The translations under genes were made by a program, and so were the position numbers. Below, piece after piece: positions 48,616-57,170 of a stretch of 64,000 nt of DNA (the first letter of the stretch is position 1; every line of letters starts with the position of its first letter). The notes under the pieces are model-generated. The model worked only from the letters and a program-made list of their open reading frames with translations. It made no database searches and had not been told where the DNA came from. Origin of the DNA: a virus. The stretch lies in IMG/VR virus record IMGVR_UViG_3300033150_001135, positions 28,146 through 92,145 of that record. The stretch is one strand, 5' to 3'.

Positions 48616-48896
48616 ATGCTAACGATTGGGGTGTGGAGATATGTCATGCGGAAGGCGGTTATACTGTAAAGGATAATGAAGGAGTCCGGTATGCTATTTC
48701 TGGGGAAGATGCTGACATTGATCTGTTGTGGTTTTTGATAGATTTTTTCAATATGCGACCTTCCCGTTACAGTCGTGAACGTATCTACGTAGATAAGGAA
48801 GTTGGGGATAAGTATACTCTAAAAGCAGACGAGAAGAGAGTATACTATTCTGACCATCCTAAAGTGGTGAAGAAGGGAGCTGAGGAAGAAGAATGA
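48612..48896 (+). CDS. Hypothetical acidic protein
   Basis: 94 residues behind AAGGAGG. Acidic, mixed structure, no motif recognised. ATGA-coupled to the SbcD-like gene. Confidence 0.6.
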   Translation: MNANDWGVEICHAEGGYTVKDNEGVRYAISGEDADIDLLWFLIDFFNMRPSRYSRERIYVDKEVGDKYTLKADEKRVYYSDHPKVVKKGAEEEE

Positions 48897-49225
48897 AGTA
48901 TCTTATATTTTCTGATCTTCATAGTCATAACTATAGAGAGTTTACTACTATGGAGCGTGACGGGGTAAGTAGTAGATTACAAGATTGTTTAGATGTGGTT
49001 GAACAAGTAACTGAATACGCGGTAAGGAGGAAAGTAGACAAAGTTCTTTTTCTTGGTGATTTGTTCCATCTTAAGAATAATCAAGATTCTCAAGTTGTTC
49101 GGTTGACCATGGATCAATTGAATAAGTTGGCGAAAAGTTTTCCGGTAACTATGTTACCAGGAAACCATGACTATAGAAAGTGGTCGTCGGAACCGGCTCT
49201 TCTACTGATCGTATTAATGTTATAA
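48893..49225 (+). CDS. SbcD/Mre11-like nuclease, N-terminal part (frame break follows)
   Basis: Contains the first metallophosphoesterase motifs: FSDLHSH (about 5-11), LFLGDLFHLKNN (about 52-63) and LPGNHDY (about 88-94). After GNHDYRK the frame runs into an unrelated short tail and stops at 49223-49225. The remaining motifs are in the -1 frame from 49177. A functional nuclease requires frame restoration. Confidence 0.75.
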   Translation: MKYLIFSDLHSHNYREFTTMERDGVSSRLQDCLDVVEQVTEYAVRRKVDKVLFLGDLFHLKNNQDSQVVRLTMDQLNKLAKSFPVTMLPGNHDYRKWSSEPALLLIVLML

Positions 49226-49905
49226 CGGAACCGGCGAAAAAGAAGGAGGATAAGTTTTACTTCTATTGGTTACCTTACTCTAGGAAAGTAACAGTGTTGA
49301 AAGATTGGATTAAGGAGAAAGTAGATACAAGGAAAGAGGAGTCTGTATTGTTTGCTCATGCTGATATAGAAGGTATGTGGTATAATGAATGGGTTCGTTG
49401 TGAGATGGGACTTGACCCAGAGATTCTTGAGAAAAAGTTTCGTTATGCTTTTGTTGGGCACTTTCATAAGATGATACGGCATAAAGAAAATGTTATTTCT
49501 GTAGGAGCAACTCATCAACATAATTTTGGTGAACGGAACTATAAAGTGGGATGTTGGATTTGGGATTCTAGTAACGATAAGTTAGAGTTTATTGAGAACA
49601 CAAAATCTCCTCGGTTCTATGCTTTCGACCTATCTGAAGGAGAGAAAATACCTAGTGGATGTAGGAAAACTATAGATTTCTACCGAATACAAATACCAGT
49701 GGGAAGTAAGATACCAGATGAAGTTAAGGGCTTGAAGTGGAAGAGAGTTAGTTTTGTTGGAGCGAAGAATAGTAGTAGAAAGAAAGGCACTATTTCATTC
49801 AAGGATAAGAATAGTGATCTTTTAGGAAAGTATGTTAACGTAAAAGTAGTGGGGAAAGAGTACGAGAAGAAGAAGCTTCTTAAAATAGGAATGGAGTATT
49901 TATAA
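49180..49905 (+). CDS. SbcD/Mre11-like nuclease, C-terminal part in -1 frame
   Basis: Open from 49177, just after TAG 49174-49176. GTG 49180 has no ribosome binding site. It holds the remaining motifs: RINVITEP, FAHADIEG (about residue 60) and FVGHFHKM (about 88), and the C-terminal cap domain. Together with the preceding part it would make a protein of about 335 residues, partner to the SbcC-like ATPase next door. Confidence 0.75.
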   Translation: MVVGTGSSTDRINVITEPAKKKEDKFYFYWLPYSRKVTVLKDWIKEKVDTRKEESVLFAHADIEGMWYNEWVRCEMGLDPEILEKKFRYAFVGHFHKMIRHKENVISVGATHQHNFGERNYKVGCWIWDSSNDKLEFIENTKSPRFYAFDLSEGEKIPSGCRKTIDFYRIQIPVGSKIPDEVKGLKWKRVSFVGAKNSSRKKGTISFKDKNSDLLGKYVNVKVVGKEYEKKKLLKIGMEYL

Positions 49906-49926
49906 TGAGTATGAAGGAGGTTTTGA

Positions 49927-51810
49927 ATGGTACTAAATGGTATTGAACTTAGTAACTTTCTGAGTTACCGTGAACTACAGTATACTTTTCCTTTGACTGG
50001 TCTTTACTTTATTGGAGGAGATAATGGAGCGGGGAAGTCAACTATTATCGAAGCTGTTAGTTGGGTGTTATTTGGAAGGACTGTTCGTAATCTTAGTGCT
50101 GACGAAGTGGTGAATTGGAAAGTGGGAAAGGATTGTTATGTGTCTTTACAGTTTTTGGGGACCGATGGGCAGAAGTATTTGGTTTCGAGGTTTAGGAAGG
50201 ATTCAAGTAATGGTAATGCATTGTTTCTATTTCGGGGTGACAAGGATATAACTGACTCTTCTTCTAAGAAAACTCAGGAGTTACTAGACAGTGTTGTAGG
50301 AATGAATTGGCAAGTGTTTTCTACTGCAGTGGTGTTTGGAGAGAAGGCAGTGAGATTCGCGGAAGCACGGGATTCGGAAAAGAAAGAAATATTTGATGAG
50401 TTGTTGCTGTTGCATCGTTTTAAAGAGGCACAGAGAGAGGTAAAGAATGACTTGAAGAAAAAGGAAGAAGAGAAAGCCGCTTACGAAGCTGATAAGTCTA
50501 CTGGTGAGGCATTACTGTTAAACTTTGAATCTGATAGGAAGCGGTTAGAAGAGGAACAAACTGAACTTAGTAGAAGAAAGAAAAAGATTTCGGATCGTGT
50601 AGTGGAGTTGGAAAGTGAAATTAAGTCTGTGAATGAAGAAAAGAAGAAATATAGTGTGAAGTTGGAAGAAGCTAGAAAAGGTTGTGAAGAGATTGAGGAA
50701 GATAGGAAGAAAGTGCGAGCACAGTTGAATGAATATAAGGAGGCTAGAGATAGAGAAGTAGAATTATATAATAGTGAGGTTTCTAAAAGAAATGCAGAAG
50801 TATTAGCCTTACAAAGAGAGTTGGAAAAGGTACGTAGAATTTTGAATTCTGGTTTAAAGGAGGGGGATTGTTGTCCTACTTGTGGGCAGGAAGTGAAAGA
50901 CCTTAGTACTATTCAAGATTATTACGAGAAAGTACAAACTGGGTTAGAAGGCGATTTAGAGGGGTTGAATCACAAACTAAAAGAGGCAAGGGAAACTTTA
51001 GATGGAGTACAGGATAAATGGAATAAGACTATAGACGATCTTAACCAAGTTTTGTTGGAGGTAGATTCTACAGTAGAAGAGGTACGAGATCGTGGAAGAG
51101 AATACGAATATTCTATTAAAAATTGTGAGCATCGTATTGAGAAGGCTGAGTATGAAAAAAATAGTATAGAAGGGGATATAAAGAAAGAAGAAAATCGTCT
51201 TGGTAGTGAAATTAAAAAGAAAGAGGAACAGATAGGAACTATAAAGAAGAAACTAGTTGATCTGGATGGTAAGATAAGTCAGATTAACGAAGATACAAGG
51301 TATCTTAAATTCTGGGAGACAGGGTTTGGAAACCAGGGAGTTAAAAGTTTTCTTATTGACGAAGTAGTTCCTGTATTGAATAACAAAGCAAGTTACTATA
51401 TGGCTGCTCTTATGGATGAGGAACGTACTTTAGAATTTGATACAGAAACGAGATTAAAAAGTGGGGAAACTAGAGAAAAGTTTGATATTAGGTTACGTAA
51501 TGAAGAAGGGCAGGAGGTAACTTATGAAAGTTGTTCTGCTGGGGAGAAAAGAAGAATAGATACGGCTACTTTACTAGCGCTTCAGGATTTAGTGTTTCAT
51601 CGTACTGTTGGGGGAAGTAATATTGTATTTTTTGACGAATTGTTTGATTCCCTTGATCGGACAGGTATTGAACGTGTAGTAGGTATTTTGGAGGAAGAAG
51701 CGAAGGAGAAAGCTATTTTTGTTATTTCACATTTCTCTGAATTTGCCGACTACTTCGTTAATACAATTACAATTAAGAATGAGAATGGGGAATCGAAGAT
51801 GGAGGTTTGA
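49927..51810 (+). CDS. SbcC/Rad50-like ATPase (T4 gp46-like)
   Basis: 627 residues. Walker A GGDNGAGKST (about 31-40), two long coiled coils around the zinc hook CCPTCGQE (about 315-322), ABC signature SAGEKRR (about 537-543) and Walker B IVFFDELFDSLD (about 566-577). With the SbcD-like nuclease it would process DNA ends for recombination-dependent replication. AAGGAGG precedes the ATG. Confidence 0.9.
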   Translation: MVLNGIELSNFLSYRELQYTFPLTGLYFIGGDNGAGKSTIIEAVSWVLFGRTVRNLSADEVVNWKVGKDCYVSLQFLGTDGQKYLVSRFRKDSSNGNALFLFRGDKDITDSSSKKTQELLDSVVGMNWQVFSTAVVFGEKAVRFAEARDSEKKEIFDELLLLHRFKEAQREVKNDLKKKEEEKAAYEADKSTGEALLLNFESDRKRLEEEQTELSRRKKKISDRVVELESEIKSVNEEKKKYSVKLEEARKGCEEIEEDRKKVRAQLNEYKEARDREVELYNSEVSKRNAEVLALQRELEKVRRILNSGLKEGDCCPTCGQEVKDLSTIQDYYEKVQTGLEGDLEGLNHKLKEARETLDGVQDKWNKTIDDLNQVLLEVDSTVEEVRDRGREYEYSIKNCEHRIEKAEYEKNSIEGDIKKEENRLGSEIKKKEEQIGTIKKKLVDLDGKISQINEDTRYLKFWETGFGNQGVKSFLIDEVVPVLNNKASYYMAALMDEERTLEFDTETRLKSGETREKFDIRLRNEEGQEVTYESCSAGEKRRIDTATLLALQDLVFHRTVGGSNIVFFDELFDSLDRTGIERVVGILEEEAKEKAIFVISHFSEFADYFVNTITIKNENGESKMEV

Positions 51811-52401
51811 ATGAAACAAGGGCAACAAAAAGCTAAGGGACATGCATATGAAAGAAGGGTAGCGAAGATACTCACTGATGTTTACTACCCAGACGGTAGT
51901 GGGGTAATGAAGAAGACCCCTCTTTCTGGTGGTTGGAGGTTTCCCGGTGATATTATTCCCTTGAAATTTACAGGGAAAGGGGAAGAGGTGAAGATTGATC
52001 AAAGTTGGCCATTTATGGAGGAGTGTAAAGACTATAAAGATGTTAAGCATTTCTTTTCTGGACTTTACTCAAAGGATAGTCAGGTATTTGAATGGATGGA
52101 TACGGCGGAAAGGGACTCTGTATTGAAAGGAGGTAACAAGATACCTTTAGTAATATTCAAACTATATAGGCAGAAGGACGTTGTGATTCTTGACGGGTAT
52201 TCATTTCATAGATTAGAGGATATGTTCGGTGTTCCAAATTGTTGCTTCTTCTTTCTACGAAAAATTAAGCAGGGTCTTCTAGTAAGAAAGTTGGTATTTT
52301 TACTTCTTACAGACTTTATTGATTGGATAGATTTTGAGGTGTTTAAAGCTTCAGGTAATGTGAACTATATAAAAAGTTTAATAAAGAGGTCGGGAGACTA
52401 G
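51811..52401 (+). CDS. PD-(D/E)XK nuclease, possible Holliday junction resolvase
   Basis: 196 residues. KGHAYERRVAKIL (catalytic Glu in helix 1), FPGDI (Asp) and MEECKDYKD (E-x-K core) match the restriction-endonuclease fold seen in phage and archaeal resolvases. The first codon directly follows the SbcC stop, which suits a role in recombination intermediates. Other PD-(D/E)XK functions remain possible. Confidence 0.65.
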   Translation: MKQGQQKAKGHAYERRVAKILTDVYYPDGSGVMKKTPLSGGWRFPGDIIPLKFTGKGEEVKIDQSWPFMEECKDYKDVKHFFSGLYSKDSQVFEWMDTAERDSVLKGGNKIPLVIFKLYRQKDVVILDGYSFHRLEDMFGVPNCCFFFLRKIKQGLLVRKLVFLLLTDFIDWIDFEVFKASGNVNYIKSLIKRSGD

Positions 52402-52404
52402 GAA

Positions 52405-52698
52405 ATGTCTGAAGAAATACTTGATACTTTGAAAGATGCAATAAGTAAGTTTAGAACAGCTTCTTTTTTTGAGGAACCATACTGTATTGTTTGCAATAGA
52501 ATTACTTTTAATGCTATAAAAAAAGCATTACTAGCATTACCCGTTGAGAAGTTAGGGTGTAAGGAGGATGACTTTAAGTTAGTTAGTTTCGAAGGATTAA
52601 AGTTTAGAATATGGAATCTTGTTGCAAAGGATAAAGTTTACATTTTTTCTAAGGAAGCTGTAGATTGGTTGGATAGAGCTCCGGGGATAGTATTATGA
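52405..52698 (+). CDS. Hypothetical protein
   Basis: 97 residues, alpha/beta, no motif recognised. ATGA-coupled to the next gene. Confidence 0.55.
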   Translation: MSEEILDTLKDAISKFRTASFFEEPYCIVCNRITFNAIKKALLALPVEKLGCKEDDFKLVSFEGLKFRIWNLVAKDKVYIFSKEAVDWLDRAPGIVL

Positions 52699-52961
52699 GT
52701 AGATTATCTAGTAATTTGTTAGAGAAGGCAGAGCAAGTTTTTAGTTCTAAGGAAAGTATAGATACGAATGAAGGGCTTAGTCGTGGAGAGTTAAGAATCT
52801 TAGAACGTAGAAACATTGTAGAAAAGTTTCCATACTACGATGTGAGAAAGAAAAAGTTAGTGGGATGGAAACCTCCAATGCGTTACAAGTGGCGAGTAAA
52901 CAGACAACAGCTATCTTTGTTACTAGAAGTAAGGAGGAGTAATGAAAAGAAAAAATTTTAG
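52695..52961 (+). CDS. Small basic protein, possible helix-turn-helix
   Basis: 88 residues. SRGELRILERRNIVEKF resembles the recognition part of an HTH domain. Basic. Overlaps the next gene, whose AAGGAGG site is in its last codons. Confidence 0.5.
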   Translation: MSRLSSNLLEKAEQVFSSKESIDTNEGLSRGELRILERRNIVEKFPYYDVRKKKLVGWKPPMRYKWRVNRQQLSLLLEVRRSNEKKKF

Positions 52962-53352
52962 AGTACCTAGAACTACCGTAAAGATGAAAAATGATCAGTT
53001 TTTTGCCGCAGTGGATAGAATAATTTTTCGGTTACAAGTAGTTAAAGGAGCTAGAGAAGTATTACAAAAGAATAGAAGTTTGTCACCACAAGCCAACTTT
53101 GGTATTAGAACAGAGATAAATACTTTAGTTAATGTTCTTGCAGAAGACATGGGTATTTCTCGTTCCTACTTTATGAATAAGTCACGAGAATTTTTGGATA
53201 GTGAGGAGTTAAAAGAAGCTATTCATCAAGTAGTTGAGAGAATTACTCCAGGAGGAACAAAGTTGGTAAAACTATATGGGGAAGTAGATTACAAAGCGGT
53301 GACTAGCAATAAGGAAGTGAAGAATATATTTAAAGGAGGTTATAAGAAATGA
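52942..53352 (+). CDS. Hypothetical helical protein
   Basis: 136 residues, basic and helical; ISRSYFMNKSREFL may be part of an HTH. ATGA overlap with queD, and its end carries AAAGGAGG. Confidence 0.55.
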   Translation: MKRKNFRVPRTTVKMKNDQFFAAVDRIIFRLQVVKGAREVLQKNRSLSPQANFGIRTEINTLVNVLAEDMGISRSYFMNKSREFLDSEELKEAIHQVVERITPGGTKLVKLYGEVDYKAVTSNKEVKNIFKGGYKK

Positions 53353-53789
53353 CCCAACTAATATGTAAGTTTAAGTTCGATGCAGCACATCGTCTTAAGG
53401 ATTACAAAGGAAAATGTAACAACATTCACGGGCATACTTGGAAAGTGGCTATATGCGTATCTGGTAAGGTAGATGAGAATAGTGGAATGGTTATGGATTT
53501 TGCTGACATTAAAAGTACAATAGGAAAATGGATAGAGACTCACTTAGACCACTCGTTGATCTACAATGTGATTGATGAAAAAGTAAGTAAATGGGTGAGT
53601 AAGCTTAACTATAAGAGTTGTGGTATACTAGGGGAACCAACATGTGAAAACATAGCTAATATTATCTATAAGAAAGCTCTTGATCTTCTTAAGTCAGTTA
53701 ATCCTTCAGTATTTGTCCAGTACGTAAGGGTTTGGGAGTCCGAAACAACCTCAGTAGTATATGGAAAGTTGAAGGAGACAAAAAAATGA
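53349..53789 (+). CDS. queD: 6-carboxytetrahydropterin synthase
   Basis: 146 residues. FDAAHRL (first zinc His), CNNIHGHTWK (about 24-33; catalytic Cys and HGH zinc ligands), MVMDFADIK, LDHSLIYN, PTCENIA and WESETTSVVY are all present, as in QueD. It converts dihydroneopterin triphosphate to 6-carboxytetrahydropterin for deazaguanine synthesis. ATGA-coupled to queE. Confidence 0.93.
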   Translation: MTQLICKFKFDAAHRLKDYKGKCNNIHGHTWKVAICVSGKVDENSGMVMDFADIKSTIGKWIETHLDHSLIYNVIDEKVSKWVSKLNYKSCGILGEPTCENIANIIYKKALDLLKSVNPSVFVQYVRVWESETTSVVYGKLKETKK

Positions 53790-54415
53790 AAGTAATAGAA
53801 ATTTTTAGAAGCATTCAAGGGGAGGGATACCATACGGGTACTGCGGCAGTATTTGTTCGTTTTGCAGGCTGTAATTTGAGGTGCCCGTTTTGTGACTCGA
53901 AGTATACTTGGAAAGAAAATGTTGGATTTGGTGAGGTAAGTCCTGAAAAACTTGTAAATATAGTTAAGGATGTATCTGGTGAGGTTCGTTTTGTCGTTCT
54001 AACTGGGGGGGAACCAACAATTCAAAGTACTAGTGCTTTGTCGGATCTAGTATTTCGGCTAAAAGCCGAATCTTACTATGTGGCAATGGAAACTAATGGA
54101 ACTAAACTTATTGATCGTAGTTTAATTCCAGTGGACTGGCTTACAGTATCTCCTCATACAGCTATTTTTCACACACAAGGGGATGAATTAAAGTTGGTAT
54201 ATGAACCAGGGATTGATCTTAAGTTTTATGAACAGTTTGACTTTAAGTATTTCTACTTACAACCTATGGCTAAACCATCTAGTTTAGAGTGGAAAAAGAA
54301 TGTACTAGATAGAGGAATTATACAAGAAAACGTAGAGGAAGTTGCTAAGATAGTAAGTCGAGACCCTGTTTGGAAACTAAGTTTACAAACTCAAAAGTAT
54401 GTTGGTATATTGTAA
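53786..54415 (+). CDS. queE: 7-carboxy-7-deazaguanine synthase
   Basis: 209 residues from ATG 53786 (GAAGGAGAC upstream). FRSIQGEG (about 7-14), CNLRCPFCD (about 29-37, radical SAM cluster), TGGEPT and ETNGT match QueE. It contracts the pterin ring to carboxy-deazaguanine, the QueC substrate. The gene is 17 kb from the QueC pair. Confidence 0.93.
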   Translation: MKVIEIFRSIQGEGYHTGTAAVFVRFAGCNLRCPFCDSKYTWKENVGFGEVSPEKLVNIVKDVSGEVRFVVLTGGEPTIQSTSALSDLVFRLKAESYYVAMETNGTKLIDRSLIPVDWLTVSPHTAIFHTQGDELKLVYEPGIDLKFYEQFDFKYFYLQPMAKPSSLEWKKNVLDRGIIQENVEEVAKIVSRDPVWKLSLQTQKYVGIL

Positions 54416-54433
54416 GGGAGTGGGTGAGTTAAG

Positions 54434-54685
54434 ATGCCGTATGTCGTGCAAGAAGTAAGACCAGAGTTAGATAAAATAGTTAGACTAATGCAGGAAAAAG
54501 GAGTACAAGCAGATGGTGACTTGAATTATATTTTGTTTGCTTTTTGTAAAAGAATTATAGAACCTAGTTACAATAATTATAAGAACTATTGTGGGGAATT
54601 AAGGCAATGTGCTACAGAGATTGAACGTAGGATTCTAGCACCCTACGAAGACGAAAAGATAAAGGAGAATGGTGATGTCGATTAA
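54434..54685 (+). CDS. Conserved phage protein (DUF6899-like)
   Basis: 83 residues. The start PYVVQEVRPELDKIV, the GDLNYILF segment and the end IERRILAPYEDEKIKENGDV match a small family common in phages, which I believe is DUF6899. Function unknown. Confidence 0.65.
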   Translation: MPYVVQEVRPELDKIVRLMQEKGVQADGDLNYILFAFCKRIIEPSYNNYKNYCGELRQCATEIERRILAPYEDEKIKENGDVD

Positions 54686-55088
54686 ACGAGTTTACGTTGC
54701 AGGATTACTGACCCCAAGAAATGTCTGGTCTCGTAACTCAGCAATTGACTATATTTTTAATCTTAAAATAATGATACGAACGGGAGTAGAAGTATTTTTA
54801 GCTGGTTTTGTACCTTTTATTCCAGCACTTGATTTTCTTATATTCTTGTTACTACGAGATGAGGAACGTATAACAGAACCAATGATCAAACGTTATAGTA
54901 AAGATTGGTTAGAGGTTTGTGATGCGGTGCTACTATGTAAGGGGTGGAGAAAGTCAGTAGGTACTAAGAAGGAGATAGAATTAGCAGAGAAGTTAGGTAT
55001 CCCTGTGTTTGAAAGTATTGGTAGGTTAGTGGAAGCTAGTAATACTGAGGAGAGTATAATGTGGAAGAATGATTATAGTAAGGAGTAG
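54675..55088 (+). CDS. Nucleoside 2-deoxyribosyltransferase-like protein (DUF4406-like)
   Basis: 137 residues from ATG 54675 (AAAGGAGAATGG upstream). RVYVAGLLTPRN start, then WLEVCDAVLLCKGWRKSVGTKKEIELAEKLGIPVF, which is the DUF4406/NDT pattern for nucleotide-base exchange or hydrolysis. An internal hydrophobic stretch near residues 35-60 is unusual. It may handle modified nucleosides. Confidence 0.7.
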   Translation: MSIKRVYVAGLLTPRNVWSRNSAIDYIFNLKIMIRTGVEVFLAGFVPFIPALDFLIFLLLRDEERITEPMIKRYSKDWLEVCDAVLLCKGWRKSVGTKKEIELAEKLGIPVFESIGRLVEASNTEESIMWKNDYSKE

Positions 55089-55090
55089 AA

Positions 55091-55465
55091 ATGAAAGAGT
55101 TGGAAAGAACAGTTGCGGTTGACCTAGATGGGACTATTCTTGAATTCGACTGGACAAAGTTTCGAGAAAGTGGATACCATGATTTTGGAAAACCGAGACC
55201 TGGGGTAGTGAAAGCATTACAGAAACTACGTAAGTTAGGGTATAAAATAGTAATACATTCTTGTCGTTTTACCCCAGGTATTTACGAAGGCTCAAGTGAT
55301 ACAGTTGAAGAGGTTGTTGGTAGTACAAAGAAGTTTCTTAAGGAGTATGGAATTATTTATGACGAGTTTTGGACTGAGAAAGGAAAACCGGTAGCAGACT
55401 TCTACATAGATGACCATGCTATTAGGTTTACTACTTGGGACGAAGTAATGTTATACTTTGAATAA
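55091..55465 (+). CDS. HAD-superfamily phosphatase
   Basis: 124 residues. VAVDLDGTIL (about 8-17) is HAD motif I; IVIHSCRF motif II; DFYIDDHAIRF motif IV. Similar small HAD proteins are common in phages. Probably a nucleotide or polynucleotide phosphatase; the substrate is unknown. Confidence 0.8.
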   Translation: MKELERTVAVDLDGTILEFDWTKFRESGYHDFGKPRPGVVKALQKLRKLGYKIVIHSCRFTPGIYEGSSDTVEEVVGSTKKFLKEYGIIYDEFWTEKGKPVADFYIDDHAIRFTTWDEVMLYFE

Positions 55466-55481
55466 GAGGAAGTAAAGAATA

Positions 55482-55832
55482 ATGAATACATCAGTTAGAC
55501 AGAAGAAAGCGTATTGGTTACGGTTTGTACAAAGCTGTGAGTTTCAGTGGAAGGAGGGGGGTAAACGATATGCTTTATCGGGAGATAAAGAGTTTACTGA
55601 TCTGATTACTGAGGCACTAGATGGTGGGACAAGTCACGATAAGGCAAATTGGATTATGGGAAACATAATAAAGTATGTAGGTGAAATAGTAAATGCTAAA
55701 AGAATGGGAGGGGTACCTCAGGAAGTTAATTATTTTAAGATAGCTGTTTATAGTTTTATCGCTTGGCTGAAGCAAATGGATGCGGGATTTCTGAGGCAGG
55801 ATCCGGGGGAAAAAGTTAGTATAGAAGACTAG
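55482..55832 (+). CDS. Hypothetical protein
   Basis: 116 residues. Helical, with TSHDKANWIMGNIIKYVGEI, a segment like phage DUF3310-type proteins. Not assigned with certainty. Confidence 0.55.
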   Translation: MNTSVRQKKAYWLRFVQSCEFQWKEGGKRYALSGDKEFTDLITEALDGGTSHDKANWIMGNIIKYVGEIVNAKRMGGVPQEVNYFKIAVYSFIAWLKQMDAGFLRQDPGEKVSIED

Positions 55833-55848
55833 AAAGGAGGATGTAGTT

Positions 55849-56085
55849 ATGACAAGTAATAGTAATGTAACAACAAACGGTAACGAAAGAAAAAGATGGG
55901 GCAGACGTCTTGGTGTAACTATTGCTTGGGGTATTTTGTTGGTTACTACTTACTATATTGTATTGTTTACAGGGAATGATCTTGTTTGGTTTACCGAGTT
56001 TGCGAAATTTATGACTCTTGGTCACGGATTTTTAGTTGGAGGATTAACTGTTACGGATGTTGCTTTAAAAGGGGTGAAACGATGA
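55849..56085 (+). CDS. Small membrane protein, holin-like
   Basis: 78 residues: basic N-terminus, then hydrophobic helices at about 20-41 and 52-70. AAAGGAGG precedes the ATG. ATGA-coupled to the next membrane protein. It could be a holin. Confidence 0.5.
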   Translation: MTSNSNVTTNGNERKRWGRRLGVTIAWGILLVTTYYIVLFTGNDLVWFTEFAKFMTLGHGFLVGGLTVTDVALKGVKR

Positions 56086-56801
56086 CAAAACTTAAAAATT
56101 TCCTTATTAGTTTTCTGTTGCTAATATTTATAGTTACAGCGGTATTCTATTGTTTAGAAAGTGCGAGAAGTAAGAGGATTGATGCGCTCTATGAAAAATT
56201 GGAGAATGATTACTCAGAATTGAAGGAAGATTACAAGTTGTTTAAAACGTTGTCTAAGAGAGAATTGAACCAGATCAAGGATAGTTACGAGAAGGAAAGA
56301 GAGAAGTATAAGAAAGAAATAGCTGATTTGGAGGAGGAGAATAGGAATATAACAAAACAATTAGAAGAAGAGAAGAAGAAAATTCGTGAAGCTGAACCTA
56401 ACTATATTGTAGTAGAAATAGGAAAACGTATCGGGGAAGAAGAGGTAGCATTTCATTTAGATGGATTCTTTTCTCTTACTAGACGTGGGGCAAATAGTAC
56501 TCTTTTTAAGTTTGTTGAGGGGGAAGCTTACGAAAAGAAATACCAGAATCAGTTGAAGCTTACGAGTAGTAAGGAGAAACAGATCGAATCTTTTGGGAAA
56601 GAAATTAGGAAGTACCAAAATGTTATAGTTAACAAAGATGCTAAGATAAGAAAGGCAGACGAGGTTATTGCTAAATGTGAGGAGACTAAAGTAGCTTTGA
56701 AACGTAAACTTAAGATGGAGGTATGGAAGCGTTGGGGTGAAGGAGCGGTAGGAGGTGGCTTGTTTACTTTGGTTGTTTTGAAGTTGTTAGGTTTTATATA
56801 A
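56082..56801 (+). CDS. Coiled-coil protein with membrane segments at both ends
   Basis: 239 residues from ATG 56082. Hydrophobic anchor at about 7-25, long charged coiled coil (about 30-105), a beta-rich middle, a second coil, and a hydrophobic C-terminus (about 222-239). The arrangement suits an envelope-spanning or lysis role beside the holin-like gene. No family recognised. Confidence 0.6.
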   Translation: MTKLKNFLISFLLLIFIVTAVFYCLESARSKRIDALYEKLENDYSELKEDYKLFKTLSKRELNQIKDSYEKEREKYKKEIADLEEENRNITKQLEEEKKKIREAEPNYIVVEIGKRIGEEEVAFHLDGFFSLTRRGANSTLFKFVEGEAYEKKYQNQLKLTSSKEKQIESFGKEIRKYQNVIVNKDAKIRKADEVIAKCEETKVALKRKLKMEVWKRWGEGAVGGGLFTLVVLKLLGFI

Positions 56802-56830
56802 GAAAGAAATTTTTAAGGAGGTAGAGTGTT

Positions 56831-57001
56831 ATGGGAAACACGTATGACATGACAAAGATATTTGTTTTAGCTGTGGTATTGCTGATGTTTTCGGGGCTGA
56901 TTGGATACCTGACCTGGAATTTTGTTGGTGTGATATTGTTTTTTGGTGGAGTAGGTTATGGTATTTATGGAATGATTAGGAAAGGATGGTTTAGGAAATA
57001 A
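56831..57001 (+). CDS. Small two-helix membrane protein
   Basis: 56 residues from ATG 56831 behind AAGGAGG. Hydrophobic helices at about 10-28 and 31-47, basic C-terminus. Its stop codon TAA (56999-57001) is the first part of the adjacent RNA stem. Confidence 0.6.
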   Translation: MGNTYDMTKIFVLAVVLLMFSGLIGYLTWNFVGVILFFGGVGYGIYGMIRKGWFRK

Positions 57002-57119
57002 GATAGGTGATAGTACCGTTACGGAAGACGGGAAAACGACCCTATCTTAGAAACCGTCAAGTTGGCAAGCTGGAAGGTGACTTGCTTATAAGAAGGTGTT
57101 CCGTGGCAAGACACCTTCT
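56999..57119 (+). ncRNA. Candidate structured RNA with pseudoknot and loop-loop pairing
   Basis: Stem 1: TAAGATAGG (56999-57007) with CCTATCTTA (57041-57049), 9 bp. Stem 2: GCAAG (57065-57069) with CTTGC (57081-57085). Stem 3: AGAAGGTGT (57091-57099) with ACACCTTCT (57111-57119), 9 bp. ACGGA in loop 1 (57021-57025) complements TCCGT in loop 3 (57100-57104). GACGG in loop 1 (57027-57031) complements CCGTC (57054-57058). Lies in a gap of about 170 bases without a gene. Confidence 0.6.
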
Positions 57120-57170
57120 GGTAACACTTAAAGAAAGAGGATGAAAGGAGAGTAAGGAGTAAGCACTTCG

